The notes under the pieces are model-generated. The model did no database searches. It saw nothing but the letters and a program-made list of their open reading frames with translations, and was not told the DNA's origin. From a virus: a stretch of 40,407 nucleotides of DNA. Positions 16,338-24,974 of the stretch are shown here, piece by piece. Within the stretch, counting starts at the first letter, position 1; the number at the start of each line of letters is the position of its first letter. A program made the position numbers and the translations under genes. The DNA lies in the IMG/VR virus record IMGVR_UViG_3300037246_000409, positions 1-40,407 of that record. One strand, written 5' to 3'.

Positions 16338-17005
16338 GGTACGATCCTTCCGCTGGCCTCGAAAGCCTCCCATGCCACTGGAACTACGGACTTGACATGA
16401 GTCTCCAATACCTGTGAGTACTGTCGGATCTCCCACATGGCAGTGAAATGGCTGCGGAGGGAGATGAAGTTAAACAAAGAGCGAAGGTTCACTACCCATG
16501 AGAACTGAGTGTAGATGTTGACCGGGAGTACAAAGCGAGCTACTTCCTTCGCCACACCCTTGTCGAGTAGACCTTGATACTCCATCCAAGACTGCTTACT
16601 GTGCAGTGCGATGGTAGCCTTGGCAATATCTGCCTCTAGCTTGGGCAGCGGCTCAAACTTGTAGGCTCCCACCTTCCCTGTCTGTGTCCGTACCTGCTCC
16701 CGCTCAGGGAAGTAGAACTCTGACATCATCTCAGTGTAGCGTCCCGAGTACTCATTGAAGCTGCCGATCCGGTGGCGCATCCACTCCCGAGCCACGAAGA
16801 TAGGACACTTGATGTTGAAGTGGAAGACCACCCCCTCGAACGGGGTGCCGTGCCTCTCCCTCATGAGGAACTTGATGAGTCCCGCCTCCTTCGGACCCAC
16901 CTTGACTGCTTCGATACCAAAGGATTGGCGTGCCATGTTGACGATGCGTAGATCATCTCCCATCGAATCATAGAGGTTAGCGTAGCCGTGGTCAAGTACC
17001 TGCAT
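16334..17005 (-). CDS. thyX: Flavin-dependent thymidylate synthase
   Basis: A 223-residue ThyX, which makes dTMP from dUMP using methylene-tetrahydrofolate and FAD. The signature RHRX7S is intact (R77-H78-R79 to S87, read as RHRIGSFNEYS followed by GRY), and the N-terminal MARQSFG matches the family. Length is normal (200-250). The ATG at 17005 follows GGAG by 7 bases and is preferred to a start at 17071. It overlaps the deoxyribosyltransferase-like gene by 14 bases. With dCMP deaminase elsewhere in the window it would support thymidine supply for phage DNA. ThyX is unrelated to ThyA, so the phage can act in hosts of either type. Confidence 0.96.
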   Translation of the reverse strand: MQVLDHGYANLYDSMGDDLRIVNMARQSFGIEAVKVGPKEAGLIKFLMRERHGTPFEGVVFHFNIKCPIFVAREWMRHRIGSFNEYSGRYTEMMSEFYFPEREQVRTQTGKVGAYKFEPLPKLEADIAKATIALHSKQSWMEYQGLLDKGVAKEVARFVLPVNIYTQFSWVVNLRSLFNFISLRSHFTAMWEIRQYSQVLETHVKSVVPVAWEAFEASGRIVP

Positions 17006-17435
17006 CGTGGTACTCCGGCTTCCGCAGCTCATCATGTAGATCCTCCGGCTTAAAGAAGATGCCGGTGGCAAACTTATACATCACATCCCAACGCTCCGGC
17101 TCTTCATCAAAGACAATGAACCCTGGCTTACCTTGACCCAGCATGTAGCCCAGCTCTAGGTGTCCTGACTTACCAGCAGGCATCGATAGGACAGCTATGT
17201 CACAGCGATCAATGTGGTGCTTGTCGAACTCGTAGATGTGCGTGGCTGCATGGCCCTTCAAGGCGTCACCGTAGGTGCGGCCTCGACTGTTCTCGTATGT
17301 GCGCCACCAATCATCTGCTTCAGGCCCAGGAGAGAACCAGTCATCAAACACATCGAAGCCTAGATTCTCTAGACTATTAGCTACTGTAGGAATCATCTTA
17401 TTCCTCAGTGAGCCAATCAGATAGATAGATTTCAT
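16992..17435 (-). CDS. Nucleoside 2-deoxyribosyltransferase-like protein
   Basis: A 147-residue protein of the nucleoside 2-deoxyribosyltransferase superfamily. It opens YLIGSLRN, then FDVFDDW, and carries PAGKSGHLELGYMLG (86-100), where Glu94 is the expected nucleophile that attacks the deoxyribosyl carbon. Members swap or hydrolyse bases on deoxynucleosides or deoxynucleotides. It overlaps ThyX by 14 bases and GMPR/IMPDH by 4 (ATGA), so a nucleotide-salvage role is natural. Phage homologues often have no tested substrate, so transferase versus N-hydrolase is undecided. Confidence 0.8.
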   Translation of the reverse strand: MKSIYLIGSLRNKMIPTVANSLENLGFDVFDDWFSPGPEADDWWRTYENSRGRTYGDALKGHAATHIYEFDKHHIDRCDIAVLSMPAGKSGHLELGYMLGQGKPGFIVFDEEPERWDVMYKFATGIFFKPEDLHDELRKPEYHDAGT

Positions 17436-18394
17436 CGGTAGTCCTCCGTTACCCTCATGAACTCAGCCTTACGCTGAAGCTCCTTGATGTTGATCGCTCC
17501 ACCGTAGGTCATCCCTGACCTGATGCCTCCGAGCAGATTATCAAGTACCATCTTAGCACTGGACAGCACATTACATCCAATCACTGTCCCTTCAGGCACG
17601 GTGCCCTCCTTGACACCACCGTAGAAGCTCTCTTGAAACGAGTGGCTAGCCTGTCCACGGTACACGCCCTGGCCTGCTGCCTCCTTGGTAGCAGCGAGGA
17701 GCCCTCCAACCATGACACTGCTAGCTCCTGCTGCCAGGGCCAGCACGATCTCTCGGCTGCTCTTGATACCACCATCTGCGATCATAGGAATCTTCATTGA
17801 TAGTGCTACTTTAGCACAGTCTTGGAGGGCTGTCAACTGAGGCACCCCAAAGCCTGTCACGTCCCGGGTGGTACAGACAGAGCCCGGCCCTATCCCCACC
17901 TTAACTGCTGTAGCCCCAGCGTTACATAGATCATGGTAAGCTTGAGCAGTGCAGACGTTACCTGCGATGATCTCATAGTCACCCTTCCACTCACGGATCT
18001 TCTCGATGGTATGACACACCGTGAGTGAGTGACCATGTGCAATGTCTACGCAGATACCAATGGGTCGTAGGTCATTGTCCTCCACCATACTCTTTAGATG
18101 ATCAATACCTTTGACACCCCATGACATGAAGCACCGGCCACGGTACTTGTCTACCAAGTCAATCAACTCCGTGGTGTCCTTGTAGAACCGATGGAAGATA
18201 GGAGGACTGCCAAAGTTGTGCATCACCTCGGCTAGCTTAGGACCGATGACACTATCCATGTTGGCAGCCACGATGGGGATCATCATGTGGTAGTCTTTAC
18301 TCAACCATGACCCCAAGTCAGGTTCACTGCGGCTGATGATGTTGTTGTACTTGGGTACCAAGCACACGTCATTGTACGACAGTCCAGTTCTCAT
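17432..18394 (-). CDS. guaC: GMP reductase / IMP dehydrogenase-family enzyme
   Basis: A 320-residue beta/alpha-barrel enzyme of the IMPDH/GMPR family. Cys174 lies in [12 protein letters not shown] (167-178), the catalytic loop. NAD-site [12 protein letters not shown] and the [11 protein letters not shown] phosphate loop are present. No CBS domains are present, and the length fits GMP reductase (about 345) better than IMP dehydrogenase (about 490). The flap after [11 protein letters not shown] lacks the Arg-Tyr of IMPDH, which also favours GMPR. GMPR turns GMP to IMP with NADPH. It overlaps neighbours by 4 bases on each side. The direction assignment is inference. Confidence 0.82.
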   Translation of the reverse strand: MRTGLSYNDVCLVPKYNNIISRSEPDLGSWLSKDYHMMIPIVAANMDSVIGPKLAEVMHNFGSPPIFHRFYKDTTELIDLVDKYRGRCFMSWGVKGIDHLKSMVEDNDLRPIGICVDIAHGHSLTVCHTIEKIREWKGDYEIIAGNVCTAQAYHDLCNAGATAVKVGIGPGSVCTTRDVTGFGVPQLTALQDCAKVALSMKIPMIADGGIKSSREIVLALAAGASSVMVGGLLAATKEAAGQGVYRGQASHSFQESFYGGVKEGTVPEGTVIGCNVLSSAKMVLDNLLGGIRSGMTYGGAINIKELQRKAEFMRVTEDYR

Positions 18395-18867
18395 ATTATG
18401 TATACCACCCTAGGAAATAACCATCCAACGATATTGTAGTCTCTACCCTGCACAGCCACAGGCTCCTTGTCGTACTCAGCAGCATCCACCCACCCGTCCT
18501 TTGTATAGAAGCCCCACCGTCGATTGCGTGTGCCGTGGAAGAAGAGAGTCCATACCTTCCCCTTCTTCTTCGGATCAATCTCAAGGCGGTGAGCTGTCTT
18601 GGCAGCACGTAGAGTGATGTGTCCAGGCCGACGCTTACGCACAGTGCCATCGTAGAAGTGCTCTAGGTATCCTCCCCTGAGAATGATTGAACCATTCCAC
18701 CAAGGATGATCATGGCACTCATCAATGTCACTCGCCCAGAACTGATGAAGAAAGACAGCGTACCCGAAGATCTTAAACATGTTGTACCGACCGATATAGT
18801 CTTCCTTCTCTCGGTCGATCATTCTGAAACTGCCTCGCTTCTCTAACCAACGTAGGAATCTTTTCAT
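18391..18867 (-). CDS. Cupin-like phage protein
   Basis: A 158-residue protein that looks like a small beta-barrel (cupin) fold. The centre reads ECHDHPWWNGSIILRGGYLE (about 50-69) and later AKTAHRLEID, so two or three His plus a Glu could bind a metal as in cupins; the C-terminal half has WTLFFHGTRNRRWGFYT. It is a recurrent phage hypothetical. GGAGG stands 8 bases before the ATG, and the start overlaps the preceding stop (ATGA). Substrate and reaction are unknown; location among nucleotide genes is the only hint. Confidence 0.7.
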   Translation of the reverse strand: MKRFLRWLEKRGSFRMIDREKEDYIGRYNMFKIFGYAVFLHQFWASDIDECHDHPWWNGSIILRGGYLEHFYDGTVRKRRPGHITLRAAKTAHRLEIDPKKKGKVWTLFFHGTRNRRWGFYTKDGWVDAAEYDKEPVAVQGRDYNIVGWLFPRVVYII

Positions 18868-20414
18868 CTTTGTTTCCTCCATTCGCCATCAACGATGTTC
18901 ACAAGCTGACGCTTGCCGTTGGGATGCACAAGACAGTGTGTGTTGTGCCAGGAAGAAGGGCCAGAGGTATACTCTAGACTAAGTAGGGTTGAGGTACCAA
19001 CCTGATAGCATCCCTTCTCGATTCCCGGGCTATGTGTATGCCCGATGACAGTCTTCGCTCCGATCTTACTCATGTTCTTGATGCTACCCCGGGCACCGTT
19101 CGGACCACGGTCACCGTGGTAGCCCAGGTAAATACCTTCCACGATGAAGGGGTAGTCGTCGGTCAGCCAGAGGGTGTTCGTTGTGTCGTGCTGCTTCATC
19201 CACCAGTTGAAGGGGTGGAAGTCTTTGGCTTCATCGACAGCGTGGAGCCATGCCACCCACATCTCATGATAGATCCTGGCGTTGACCATATCGTGACGCC
19301 ACTCTGTCTCCTCCAACCACCGCTTGATGTGGTTGTGATGGTTGGAAGGCACGATCACATTGGTCATGAAATCAGGCGTGGTATCTTTCAGGAAGTTGAT
19401 CGAAATCCACATCTCATCTTCCAGACTATCGTCATCTCTGACTGCTTTGGCGTACCTGATGCTGGGGTTTTGCCTGTGGTGATGACTGATAGTGTATGAG
19501 TCCACGATGTCATGGCGCACCCCATACTTGGGGCGGCACACCTGAACAATGGAGTCCGAGTGTATGTACGTGGCTTCCGCTACCTCATCACTAATGAACT
19601 TGTGATGCTCGTCACCCGTTACGATAGCAGGGAGGGATTTGATAACCTTCACCCTACGGTGAGTGACGTGCAGGTTCAGGTCGTAGAACTCACTGTTCTC
19701 ATCGCCTGTCACCACACGGATGTGCGCAATCTGTAGGTCATGATCCAGCTCCACGATCACAGCACCCAGGCTGTGGTGGAAGTCACCCTTGATACCAGTC
19801 GGCTTGTTGGAATAGTTCTTGAGTGAGGTGGAGCCAGTGGTGGTGAGGATCTTAGGCAGCTTGTTCTGTGGTGTGGCAACCGTCTTCTGTTGGATCTGTG
19901 AGTGTCCGAAGATAGCGCTGTCACCCTGAGTCACTGACTCGAACCCGGTTAGCGGGTTGACTGCCGTGGCTGTGATGCACACGTTGCCCATGATCCGCAC
20001 GCCATAGGGTAGGTGAAGCTCGTTCTCCATCATGAAGGGCAGCACTTCTTTAGGCCACCACGTTTCTTTACCCTTATCAGAGTCAGAGGGATTCATGTAG
20101 CGCTGCTTGAGTACAAAGATCTGAGCGTCGTAGTAATCAGCCAGTCTGTTGAGACCCTTCCAGTACTTCTTGTCTAGGCCCGTGTTGTTCTGGGCACTGG
20201 TGATGATGTAGGTCTCGATGCCAGGACACACCAGCCTAGCCAGATCCTCAGGGGACCGCTTGAAGTCCTGCTCCTTCTCGTAGGGTATCTCCTGACGTGT
20301 CCACTTACCGCAGACGAAGCACTTGATGCGCTGCATCTCCACGTCGTTACTAGTAACAGTACCACGTCTCTCGATGTTGACAGTCGCCCCACAAGATTGA
20401 CATTTAAGATCCAC
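18864..20414 (-). CDS. Zinc-ribbon metallophosphoesterase-like protein
   Basis: A 516-residue protein. An N-terminal zinc ribbon has CxxC pairs at 5-8 (CQSC) and about 32-35 (CFVC). The C-terminal part has motifs of calcineurin-like phosphoesterases: IVPSNHHNH (about 348-356), GYHGDRGPNG and VIGHTHSPG (about 455-463), with His and Asp metal ligands. The middle is a beta-rich region, KGDFHHSLGAVIVELDHD, without a name. It starts with a GTG, AAGGAG 7 bases upstream, overlapping the nuclease gene by 11 bases. It may cut a phosphodiester in nucleic acid or a nucleotide. The family call is moderate because spacing of the metal motifs is unusual. Confidence 0.65.
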   Translation of the reverse strand: MDLKCQSCGATVNIERRGTVTSNDVEMQRIKCFVCGKWTRQEIPYEKEQDFKRSPEDLARLVCPGIETYIITSAQNNTGLDKKYWKGLNRLADYYDAQIFVLKQRYMNPSDSDKGKETWWPKEVLPFMMENELHLPYGVRIMGNVCITATAVNPLTGFESVTQGDSAIFGHSQIQQKTVATPQNKLPKILTTTGSTSLKNYSNKPTGIKGDFHHSLGAVIVELDHDLQIAHIRVVTGDENSEFYDLNLHVTHRRVKVIKSLPAIVTGDEHHKFISDEVAEATYIHSDSIVQVCRPKYGVRHDIVDSYTISHHHRQNPSIRYAKAVRDDDSLEDEMWISINFLKDTTPDFMTNVIVPSNHHNHIKRWLEETEWRHDMVNARIYHEMWVAWLHAVDEAKDFHPFNWWMKQHDTTNTLWLTDDYPFIVEGIYLGYHGDRGPNGARGSIKNMSKIGAKTVIGHTHSPGIEKGCYQVGTSTLLSLEYTSGPSSWHNTHCLVHPNGKRQLVNIVDGEWRKQR

Positions 20415-20766
20415 TGGTGATCTCCTTGTACCATGCTAGGAATTCATTGAGGTCAAACATAATCATACTTTTGTCGTGCCCCTTACCATGTGGGCACCAG
20501 ACTACAGCGGGTATCGTAGTACCGTAGGCATTACAGGTAGCTTGTTCAAGCTCAGCCCTACTAGGTGTAGCCTTTGTCTTCTTACATTCTATACTAATAG
20601 GAAGCGCGCGTCTGGCACGTGGACTCATCTTGATGTCCACCCCGCTGGCTCCCATTGAGCATGACTCTACGTCTCCCTCCTCCAGATCAAACAGCTTCGT
20701 GATCAGATCACGTACATAGTTCTGGAGCCGCCGGCCCTTAGCCTTGGCGGACTGAGTCCTGATCAC
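20404..20766 (-). CDS. PD-(D/E)XK nuclease (resolvase-like)
   Basis: A 120-residue protein resembling phage Holliday-junction-resolvase or VRR-type nucleases. AKAKGRRLQNYVRDLI leads into GASGVDIKM (the Asp of the fold), then ISIECKKTK (the E-x-K), followed by a helix and a beta strand. Asp, Glu and Lys of PD-(D/E)XK are in order. I chose the GTG at 20766, which overlaps the previous stop (GTGA), rather than the ATG at 20787. It may cut branched DNA during recombination or before packaging; the recombination genes next door fit this. Confidence 0.75.
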   Translation of the reverse strand: MIRTQSAKAKGRRLQNYVRDLITKLFDLEEGDVESCSMGASGVDIKMSPRARRALPISIECKKTKATPSRAELEQATCNAYGTTIPAVVWCPHGKGHDKSMIMFDLNEFLAWYKEITSGS

Positions 20767-21002
20767 AGAACATCCCGCAAGGCCCACTTGCGTAGGAACT
20801 CACTGCACTCCCGAGCAATGACCCTGTCATTTAGATCAGCCTCGCACGTACCCCCCGCGCACTTCTTCCAGGGCAGCTCGTTGATAGCTTCCGCCTGAGC
20901 CTCGGAGATTCTCCCTTCTATACATACCCTATCGAAGTGCCGTCCTCCAAAGAAGACAAGGTTGAACACGATTAGTGCTACGAACAGTAGTAAGGTTTTC
21001 AT
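20763..21002 (-). CDS. Small exported Cys-containing protein
   Basis: A 79-residue protein with a hydrophobic N-terminus (MKTLLLFVALIVFNLVFF) acting as signal peptide or anchor. The mature region has four Cys (27, 48, 53 and 65), which could pair as disulfides outside the cytoplasm. The start overlaps the ClpP-like stop (ATGA) and its own stop overlaps the nuclease start, so it is firmly in the operon. Function unknown; spanin, inhibitor or exclusion roles are all possible. Confidence 0.65.
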   Translation of the reverse strand: MKTLLLFVALIVFNLVFFGGRHFDRVCIEGRISEAQAEAINELPWKKCAGGTCEADLNDRVIARECSEFLRKWALRDVL

Positions 21003-21709
21003 TTGCGGAGGATCTCCTCGTCAGTGTACTCGAACAACGTGGGCCAGCCACTGAAGAGTTCATCGGCGAAGCCCCAGCTCACAGCCTCCTCAGCAGTCAG
21101 GTAGACTTCTTCCTTGTTGTTCATCTGCGTCACCAACCACTCACGAATACGCTTCCGACTCCAGTGCCGAGCCTTACCATGAAGAGATGACTTCATCACG
21201 TCCACATAGATGTCCAACATCTGCTCGCTACTAAGCTTGCCGAAGTCCCAGGCACTACCGACAGACTTCAGCGTACCATAGTCCTCCCATGTCCCCTCAT
21301 GAAACATGAAGGTAGAATACGGCATCATGACTCTCTTGTTGGCAGCCTGAAAGATGATGCTTGTCATGGAGCGTGCGTGTGTGTAGTTCAAGATAGTCAC
21401 AGGTGCTGGGGCTGCAATGATAGCATCATAGATTGCCATCCCCTCATTCCAATCCCCACCGCATGACTTCATGCAGACAAGGATAGGCTCATCAGGGCTG
21501 TCACTACTGAGCAGGTTGATGTTCCGGATGAATCGATTCGCAAGGCGATACTCAATCCCCGGCTCAAGCCAGTCCATGTCCGGATGGTCTTCGACACCCA
21601 TGAGATAGATGATACGCTGACTGGCATCGATATCGAAGTGGTGAGCGAGAGCTATCTTGTCACTTAGGCTCTCCATCTCCGTATGATCCTTACTAATTCT
21701 CTTGGACAT
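20999..21709 (-). CDS. clpP: ClpP-like serine protease
   Basis: A 236-residue ClpP/crotonase-fold protease. Ser114 is in YTHARSMTSI (the G/A-x-x-S-M nucleophile turn) and His137 in TFMFHEGTWED. CGGDWNEGMAIYDAI (83-97) matches the Gly-rich substrate-binding hairpin. The catalytic Asp is not certain. The AGGAG site 6 bases before the ATG supports the start. It overlaps the gp46-like gene by 17 bases. Phages often use ClpP-like enzymes as prohead proteases next to capsid genes; here it sits in the recombination operon, so another role, or a late move, is possible. Confidence 0.85.
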   Translation of the reverse strand: MSKRISKDHTEMESLSDKIALAHHFDIDASQRIIYLMGVEDHPDMDWLEPGIEYRLANRFIRNINLLSSDSPDEPILVCMKSCGGDWNEGMAIYDAIIAAPAPVTILNYTHARSMTSIIFQAANKRVMMPYSTFMFHEGTWEDYGTLKSVGSAWDFGKLSSEQMLDIYVDVMKSSLHGKARHWSRKRIREWLVTQMNNKEEVYLTAEEAVSWGFADELFSGWPTLFEYTDEEILRK

Positions 21710-23570
21710 TGGACACTCCTCTTGATTTTACTACGTGGATTCTGTTAGAGACAAGACCCTTGAGGGTCTCTTCATTTGAGATCAGGAAGACGGTGCTTTT
21801 ACCACTGCCCAGTGACCCAGTAAGGTAATCAACAATAGCCTCGCTGTTACGTCCGTCCAGTTCGCTGAAAGGCTCATCGAGAATGAGAAAGCCAGAAGCT
21901 CCACTGCTAATGCTGCTAGATAGATCAGCAAGAGCGAGTCCACAAGCGAACGATACCATCTGCTGTTCACCGCCCGATAGACTATCGAACCCGGTGCCGC
22001 CAGTCTCTGACCAAACGTTGACATTGAACTCCTCCTTCACCTTACCCGTGGCAAGCCGTCTGATTGTAGTGAACTCCACATGGATCTGTTCGTTCCTTAG
22101 GTTAGCCATGTGGTATGCCGTGCGGGCATCGAGGAAGGGGCAGGCATCCTCGAACAGCTTGAGCTTCAGCTCCTTGCTGTAGACACCCCGCCAGTAGTCA
22201 AGGTGCTCGTACTCACCCAGTAGGCTGCCCACCTTGGTGCTAGCATTCAGTTTCTCCATCTCTGCTATGGTCAGCTCGTGCTCAATCTCGGCACGAGTAG
22301 AGTCGTAAGGGTTCACTCTATTCTGAGCGGCCTCCTTCTCACGCACCAGCATCTTCGTAGCGTTAGCGATACGCTCAGTCAGGTGAGCTGTCTCTGCCTT
22401 TGCCATCTCATGGCTGCTTAGTACTTGAGACAGATTCATTACAGCCTCACGAGAAGTTTCAGCGTCTCGCTGGGCGTCAGAGAGTGCCTTGTGGTAGTGC
22501 TTGATAGCATCACCACAGAGTAGGAGGTTGTTCTTTGCCTCCTCGATCAGGGTATTCGTATGCTGGATCCTCTGCTTTACTCCATCGGTGTCCTCGAACG
22601 GTCGGAGGCACGTAGGGCATGCGGTGGCACTCTCCAAGGTCTCGTACTCCTTGGACAAGTACTCGTACCGTGTTTGCCACTGTGACTGAGAACTTCGAGC
22701 GGTGTAGAGCGTCTCCTCTGCTGCCGGGATGACTTTGTCTACGAGGTGGGCACTCACCTCCAGCATCTGCTTGAGCTTCAAGTTGATGTCGTCTGGGTTC
22801 ACCTTCTCGATCTGCTTCTGAAGGATCTCTAGCTTGAGGCGTTCATCCTCGAACTCTTCACCAATGTTCTCCATCCTTCGTTCAATACTCTGGATCAACC
22901 CAGCCGTGTCAGCATGGAATGCCTGAGCCTGAGTAATCGCAGCGGTGAGTCGGGTGGTCAGGATGTTGATGCCTACGTTCGCGTGGCTCTCATCATTCTT
23001 AGCCTCCTCCACCAGCTTACTCACTACTTTGAACTTAGCGTCAGCATAGGTAGCCCACTTGTCTACCTCCTCCATCGGGAGGATTTGTTCAAGGACAGCC
23101 TTCTGTTCCTTGGGGGTGAGGCTAGGGTAGGACAGGTTCCTGCCCTGTCCGAAGAAGCTTGTCTGAACAAAGGTCTTGAAGTCAATGCCAAGCGCCCGGT
23201 CGATCATGACCTGTGTGTCCTTGGCTAGCTTAGCGGACACGTCCTTACCTTCACGCTCTAGGATGAGCTGTGCCGGGCGTTCTCTGGTCACCCGGTACTC
23301 GTCACCGTCTACGCCCTCGAACGTCATACAGGCGCTACCCTTACGCTTGCCGTGCCTGTTGAGTACAGCGTCTGCCCTCAGACCGCCCGCTGTCTCCCCG
23401 TAGAGGCACCAGAGGATGCCCTTGTTGGCTAGGCTAGACTTGCCAGCGCCATTGCTAGAGCCCTCGTCCTCAGAGTAGCCGGTCACTAAGGTCAAGCCTC
23501 TGTCTCTCAAGCTGACAGAGATGTGACCCAAAGAGAAGATGTTCTTTGCCTCAAACTTTAGGAGCTTCAT
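21693..23570 (-). CDS. sbcC: SbcC/Rad50-like recombination ATPase (T4 gp46 type)
   Basis: A 625-residue SMC-type ATPase. Walker A is GSSNGAGKSS (about 38-47), the two long coiled coils flank a CPTC zinc hook (Cys317 and Cys320), and the C-terminal lobe has LSGGEQQMVSFACGLALADL (signature) and ILDEPFSELD (Walker B plus D-loop). With the adjacent SbcD it forms a nuclease complex that processes DNA ends for recombination-dependent replication. AGAGGA stands 5 bases before the ATG, and the gene overlaps SbcD by 20 bases. It is shorter than cellular Rad50 (800+), as is normal for phage gp46. Confidence 0.95.
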   Translation of the reverse strand: MKLLKFEAKNIFSLGHISVSLRDRGLTLVTGYSEDEGSSNGAGKSSLANKGILWCLYGETAGGLRADAVLNRHGKRKGSACMTFEGVDGDEYRVTRERPAQLILEREGKDVSAKLAKDTQVMIDRALGIDFKTFVQTSFFGQGRNLSYPSLTPKEQKAVLEQILPMEEVDKWATYADAKFKVVSKLVEEAKNDESHANVGINILTTRLTAAITQAQAFHADTAGLIQSIERRMENIGEEFEDERLKLEILQKQIEKVNPDDINLKLKQMLEVSAHLVDKVIPAAEETLYTARSSQSQWQTRYEYLSKEYETLESATACPTCLRPFEDTDGVKQRIQHTNTLIEEAKNNLLLCGDAIKHYHKALSDAQRDAETSREAVMNLSQVLSSHEMAKAETAHLTERIANATKMLVREKEAAQNRVNPYDSTRAEIEHELTIAEMEKLNASTKVGSLLGEYEHLDYWRGVYSKELKLKLFEDACPFLDARTAYHMANLRNEQIHVEFTTIRRLATGKVKEEFNVNVWSETGGTGFDSLSGGEQQMVSFACGLALADLSSSISSGASGFLILDEPFSELDGRNSEAIVDYLTGSLGSGKSTVFLISNEETLKGLVSNRIHVVKSRGVSNVQEN

Positions 23571-24576
23571 ACCGTTCCTCTCTCACCTCCAAGCCCACCT
23601 CTAGCCGGCGAGGCTCCATGTCCTCAGTCTCAAAGGTCTTGACCAAATGCTCCACCGTGATCTCCTCACCTGTGCGGATAGCGCTGGCCCCCACCTCTAT
23701 CTCTACCTTGGGGAACTCCACAGTCAGTGCTCCCTCTTTGATCAAAGCTTTCCGGATCCCCTCCTGATCCGACTGCTTCACCTCATCTGTATAGCGTATG
23801 AAGGAGTCCTCCACATTGGCAAGGTCACTGTGCTTGGCGATGTCCTCACTCCATGACCTGAAGTTAGGCGCATCCTCCTGCGGGATCTGTGTCGGCACTA
23901 GATCATCATCCAAGAGCACGAAGCCCTTAGTCTGATCAATGTCAGACCAGTTGAGTGGAGTCAGGTTACCTACCACCGTGAGGTTATCGGACACCCGCTT
24001 GTGGAAGTGGTAGTGCCCAGTGAATGCAGTGCAGTAGTCAGGGATCAGATCAGGCGTGAGCTTCTCGTCCAGCACGTAGCCTGAAGACAGAGGAACGCCA
24101 GCTACCCCCTGGTGAAGGAGCAACATGGCCCCTTCACTGGCGTCCCCCAGGAAACGCTTGAGCGTGTCCTCGTCTTCCGTGTAAGGCAGGGCCTGCACCA
24201 GTAGTCCGTCGTCCTCCAGCCACTCACCCAGCAGCTCATCGTAGTCGAGCCAGCTCAGGGCATGGATGTTACCGTGCTTGTCGTCCATATCATGGTTGCC
24301 ATACATCGCACGGATCTTGATGCCATTGTCTCGGAGATCCTTGAAGAACATCGCCGCCACCTGAAGGGCCTGCGTTGGTACCCTCCCGTGGGTGTGGAAC
24401 AGGTCACCTAGGAAGTAAGCGTACTCAACCTCAGCCTCCAGTGCATACCCCAGCATGTTATCCAGAGCCTTTGCTTGGCCCGCTAATCGTGAGTTGAACC
24501 CATCGGCATTCACCGTGGCACCGTAGGTCCACGTGTGTAGGTGTAGATCGCTGAACAGTAGACGCTTACTCTTCAT
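23551..24576 (-). CDS. sbcD: SbcD/Mre11-like nuclease (T4 gp47 type)
   Basis: A 341-residue metallophosphoesterase nuclease. DLHLH (10-14), GDLFHTH (57-63), GNHD (93-96), a later LLLHQG (His) and GHYHFH supply the two-metal site of Mre11. It partners the gp46-like ATPase downstream, with a 20-base overlap. I chose the ATG at 24576; a TTG at 24582 is possible, and a purine-rich AGAGAAG lies upstream of both. Likely role: resecting double-strand ends for UvsX. The 3' C-terminal capping region is variable. Confidence 0.94.
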   Translation of the reverse strand: MKSKRLLFSDLHLHTWTYGATVNADGFNSRLAGQAKALDNMLGYALEAEVEYAYFLGDLFHTHGRVPTQALQVAAMFFKDLRDNGIKIRAMYGNHDMDDKHGNIHALSWLDYDELLGEWLEDDGLLVQALPYTEDEDTLKRFLGDASEGAMLLLHQGVAGVPLSSGYVLDEKLTPDLIPDYCTAFTGHYHFHKRVSDNLTVVGNLTPLNWSDIDQTKGFVLLDDDLVPTQIPQEDAPNFRSWSEDIAKHSDLANVEDSFIRYTDEVKQSDQEGIRKALIKEGALTVEFPKVEIEVGASAIRTGEEITVEHLVKTFETEDMEPRRLEVGLEVREERYEAPKV

Positions 24577-24739
24577 CTTCAATCTTCTCTAGGTTATCAA
24601 GAGGCACAGTGTAGATGTCGCCAGAAAAGGGATCATCATAAGGGAGACAGGTAGCCAGCCCACTGGGGCTCACGGTAAAGATGGTCACCTCTGTCTCCTC
24701 CCCTTTGATCTTGTACTTACTACTCTTCTTCGTTTCCAT
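24566..24739 (-). CDS. Small hypothetical protein
   Basis: A 57-residue acidic and Lys-rich protein, probably a small beta-rich domain (EVTIFTVSPSGLATCLPYDD). GGAG stands 6 bases before the ATG at 24739; an earlier ATG at 24757 has no site. It overlaps the membrane-protein gene by 20 bases and SbcD by 11. Position between UvsX and gp47 suggests a recombination accessory, without any direct evidence. Confidence 0.6.
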   Translation of the reverse strand: METKKSSKYKIKGEETEVTIFTVSPSGLATCLPYDDPFSGDIYTVPLDNLEKIEDEE

Positions 24740-24974
24740 CGTCCTCTCCATCTTCATAGTGTAGGTTGTCTACAAAGACTACTATGTCTTCCATCACGTA
24801 CAGAGGCCACGTCAACATGTATCTGGTGTAGTGGATGAGCTGCTGCATGATGTTCAAGACAACAGAGAACACGGGTAGGTCAGTGAAGTCAAACTCGTAT
24901 CGATTGTGCTCGTTGATGGTGAACATTGCCCCTAGTATAGCATAGACACACAGGACTACTTCGTAGTCACTCAC
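24720..24974 (-). CDS. Small membrane protein with acidic tail
   Basis: An 84-residue protein: hydrophobic segment at 5-20 (EVVLCVYAILGAMFTI), a second at about 33-50, a third at about 53-70 and an acidic tail. It begins with a GTG that overlaps the UvsX stop (GTGA). The acidic tail is cytoplasmic if the first segment is an anchor. Function unknown; membrane proteins inside recombination operons are unusual and could tether replication to the membrane, but that is speculation. Confidence 0.6.
   Translation of the reverse strand: MSDYEVVLCVYAILGAMFTINEHNRYEFDFTDLPVFSVVLNIMQQLIHYTRYMLTWPLYVMEDIVVFVDNLHYEDGEDDGNEEE

Noticed and set aside
20604-20620. Possible fourth copy of the GTGCNAG regulatory element
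   Set aside because: It is inside the nuclease gene with no start codon downstream and no A/G-rich ribosome site; similarity is limited to a few bases.
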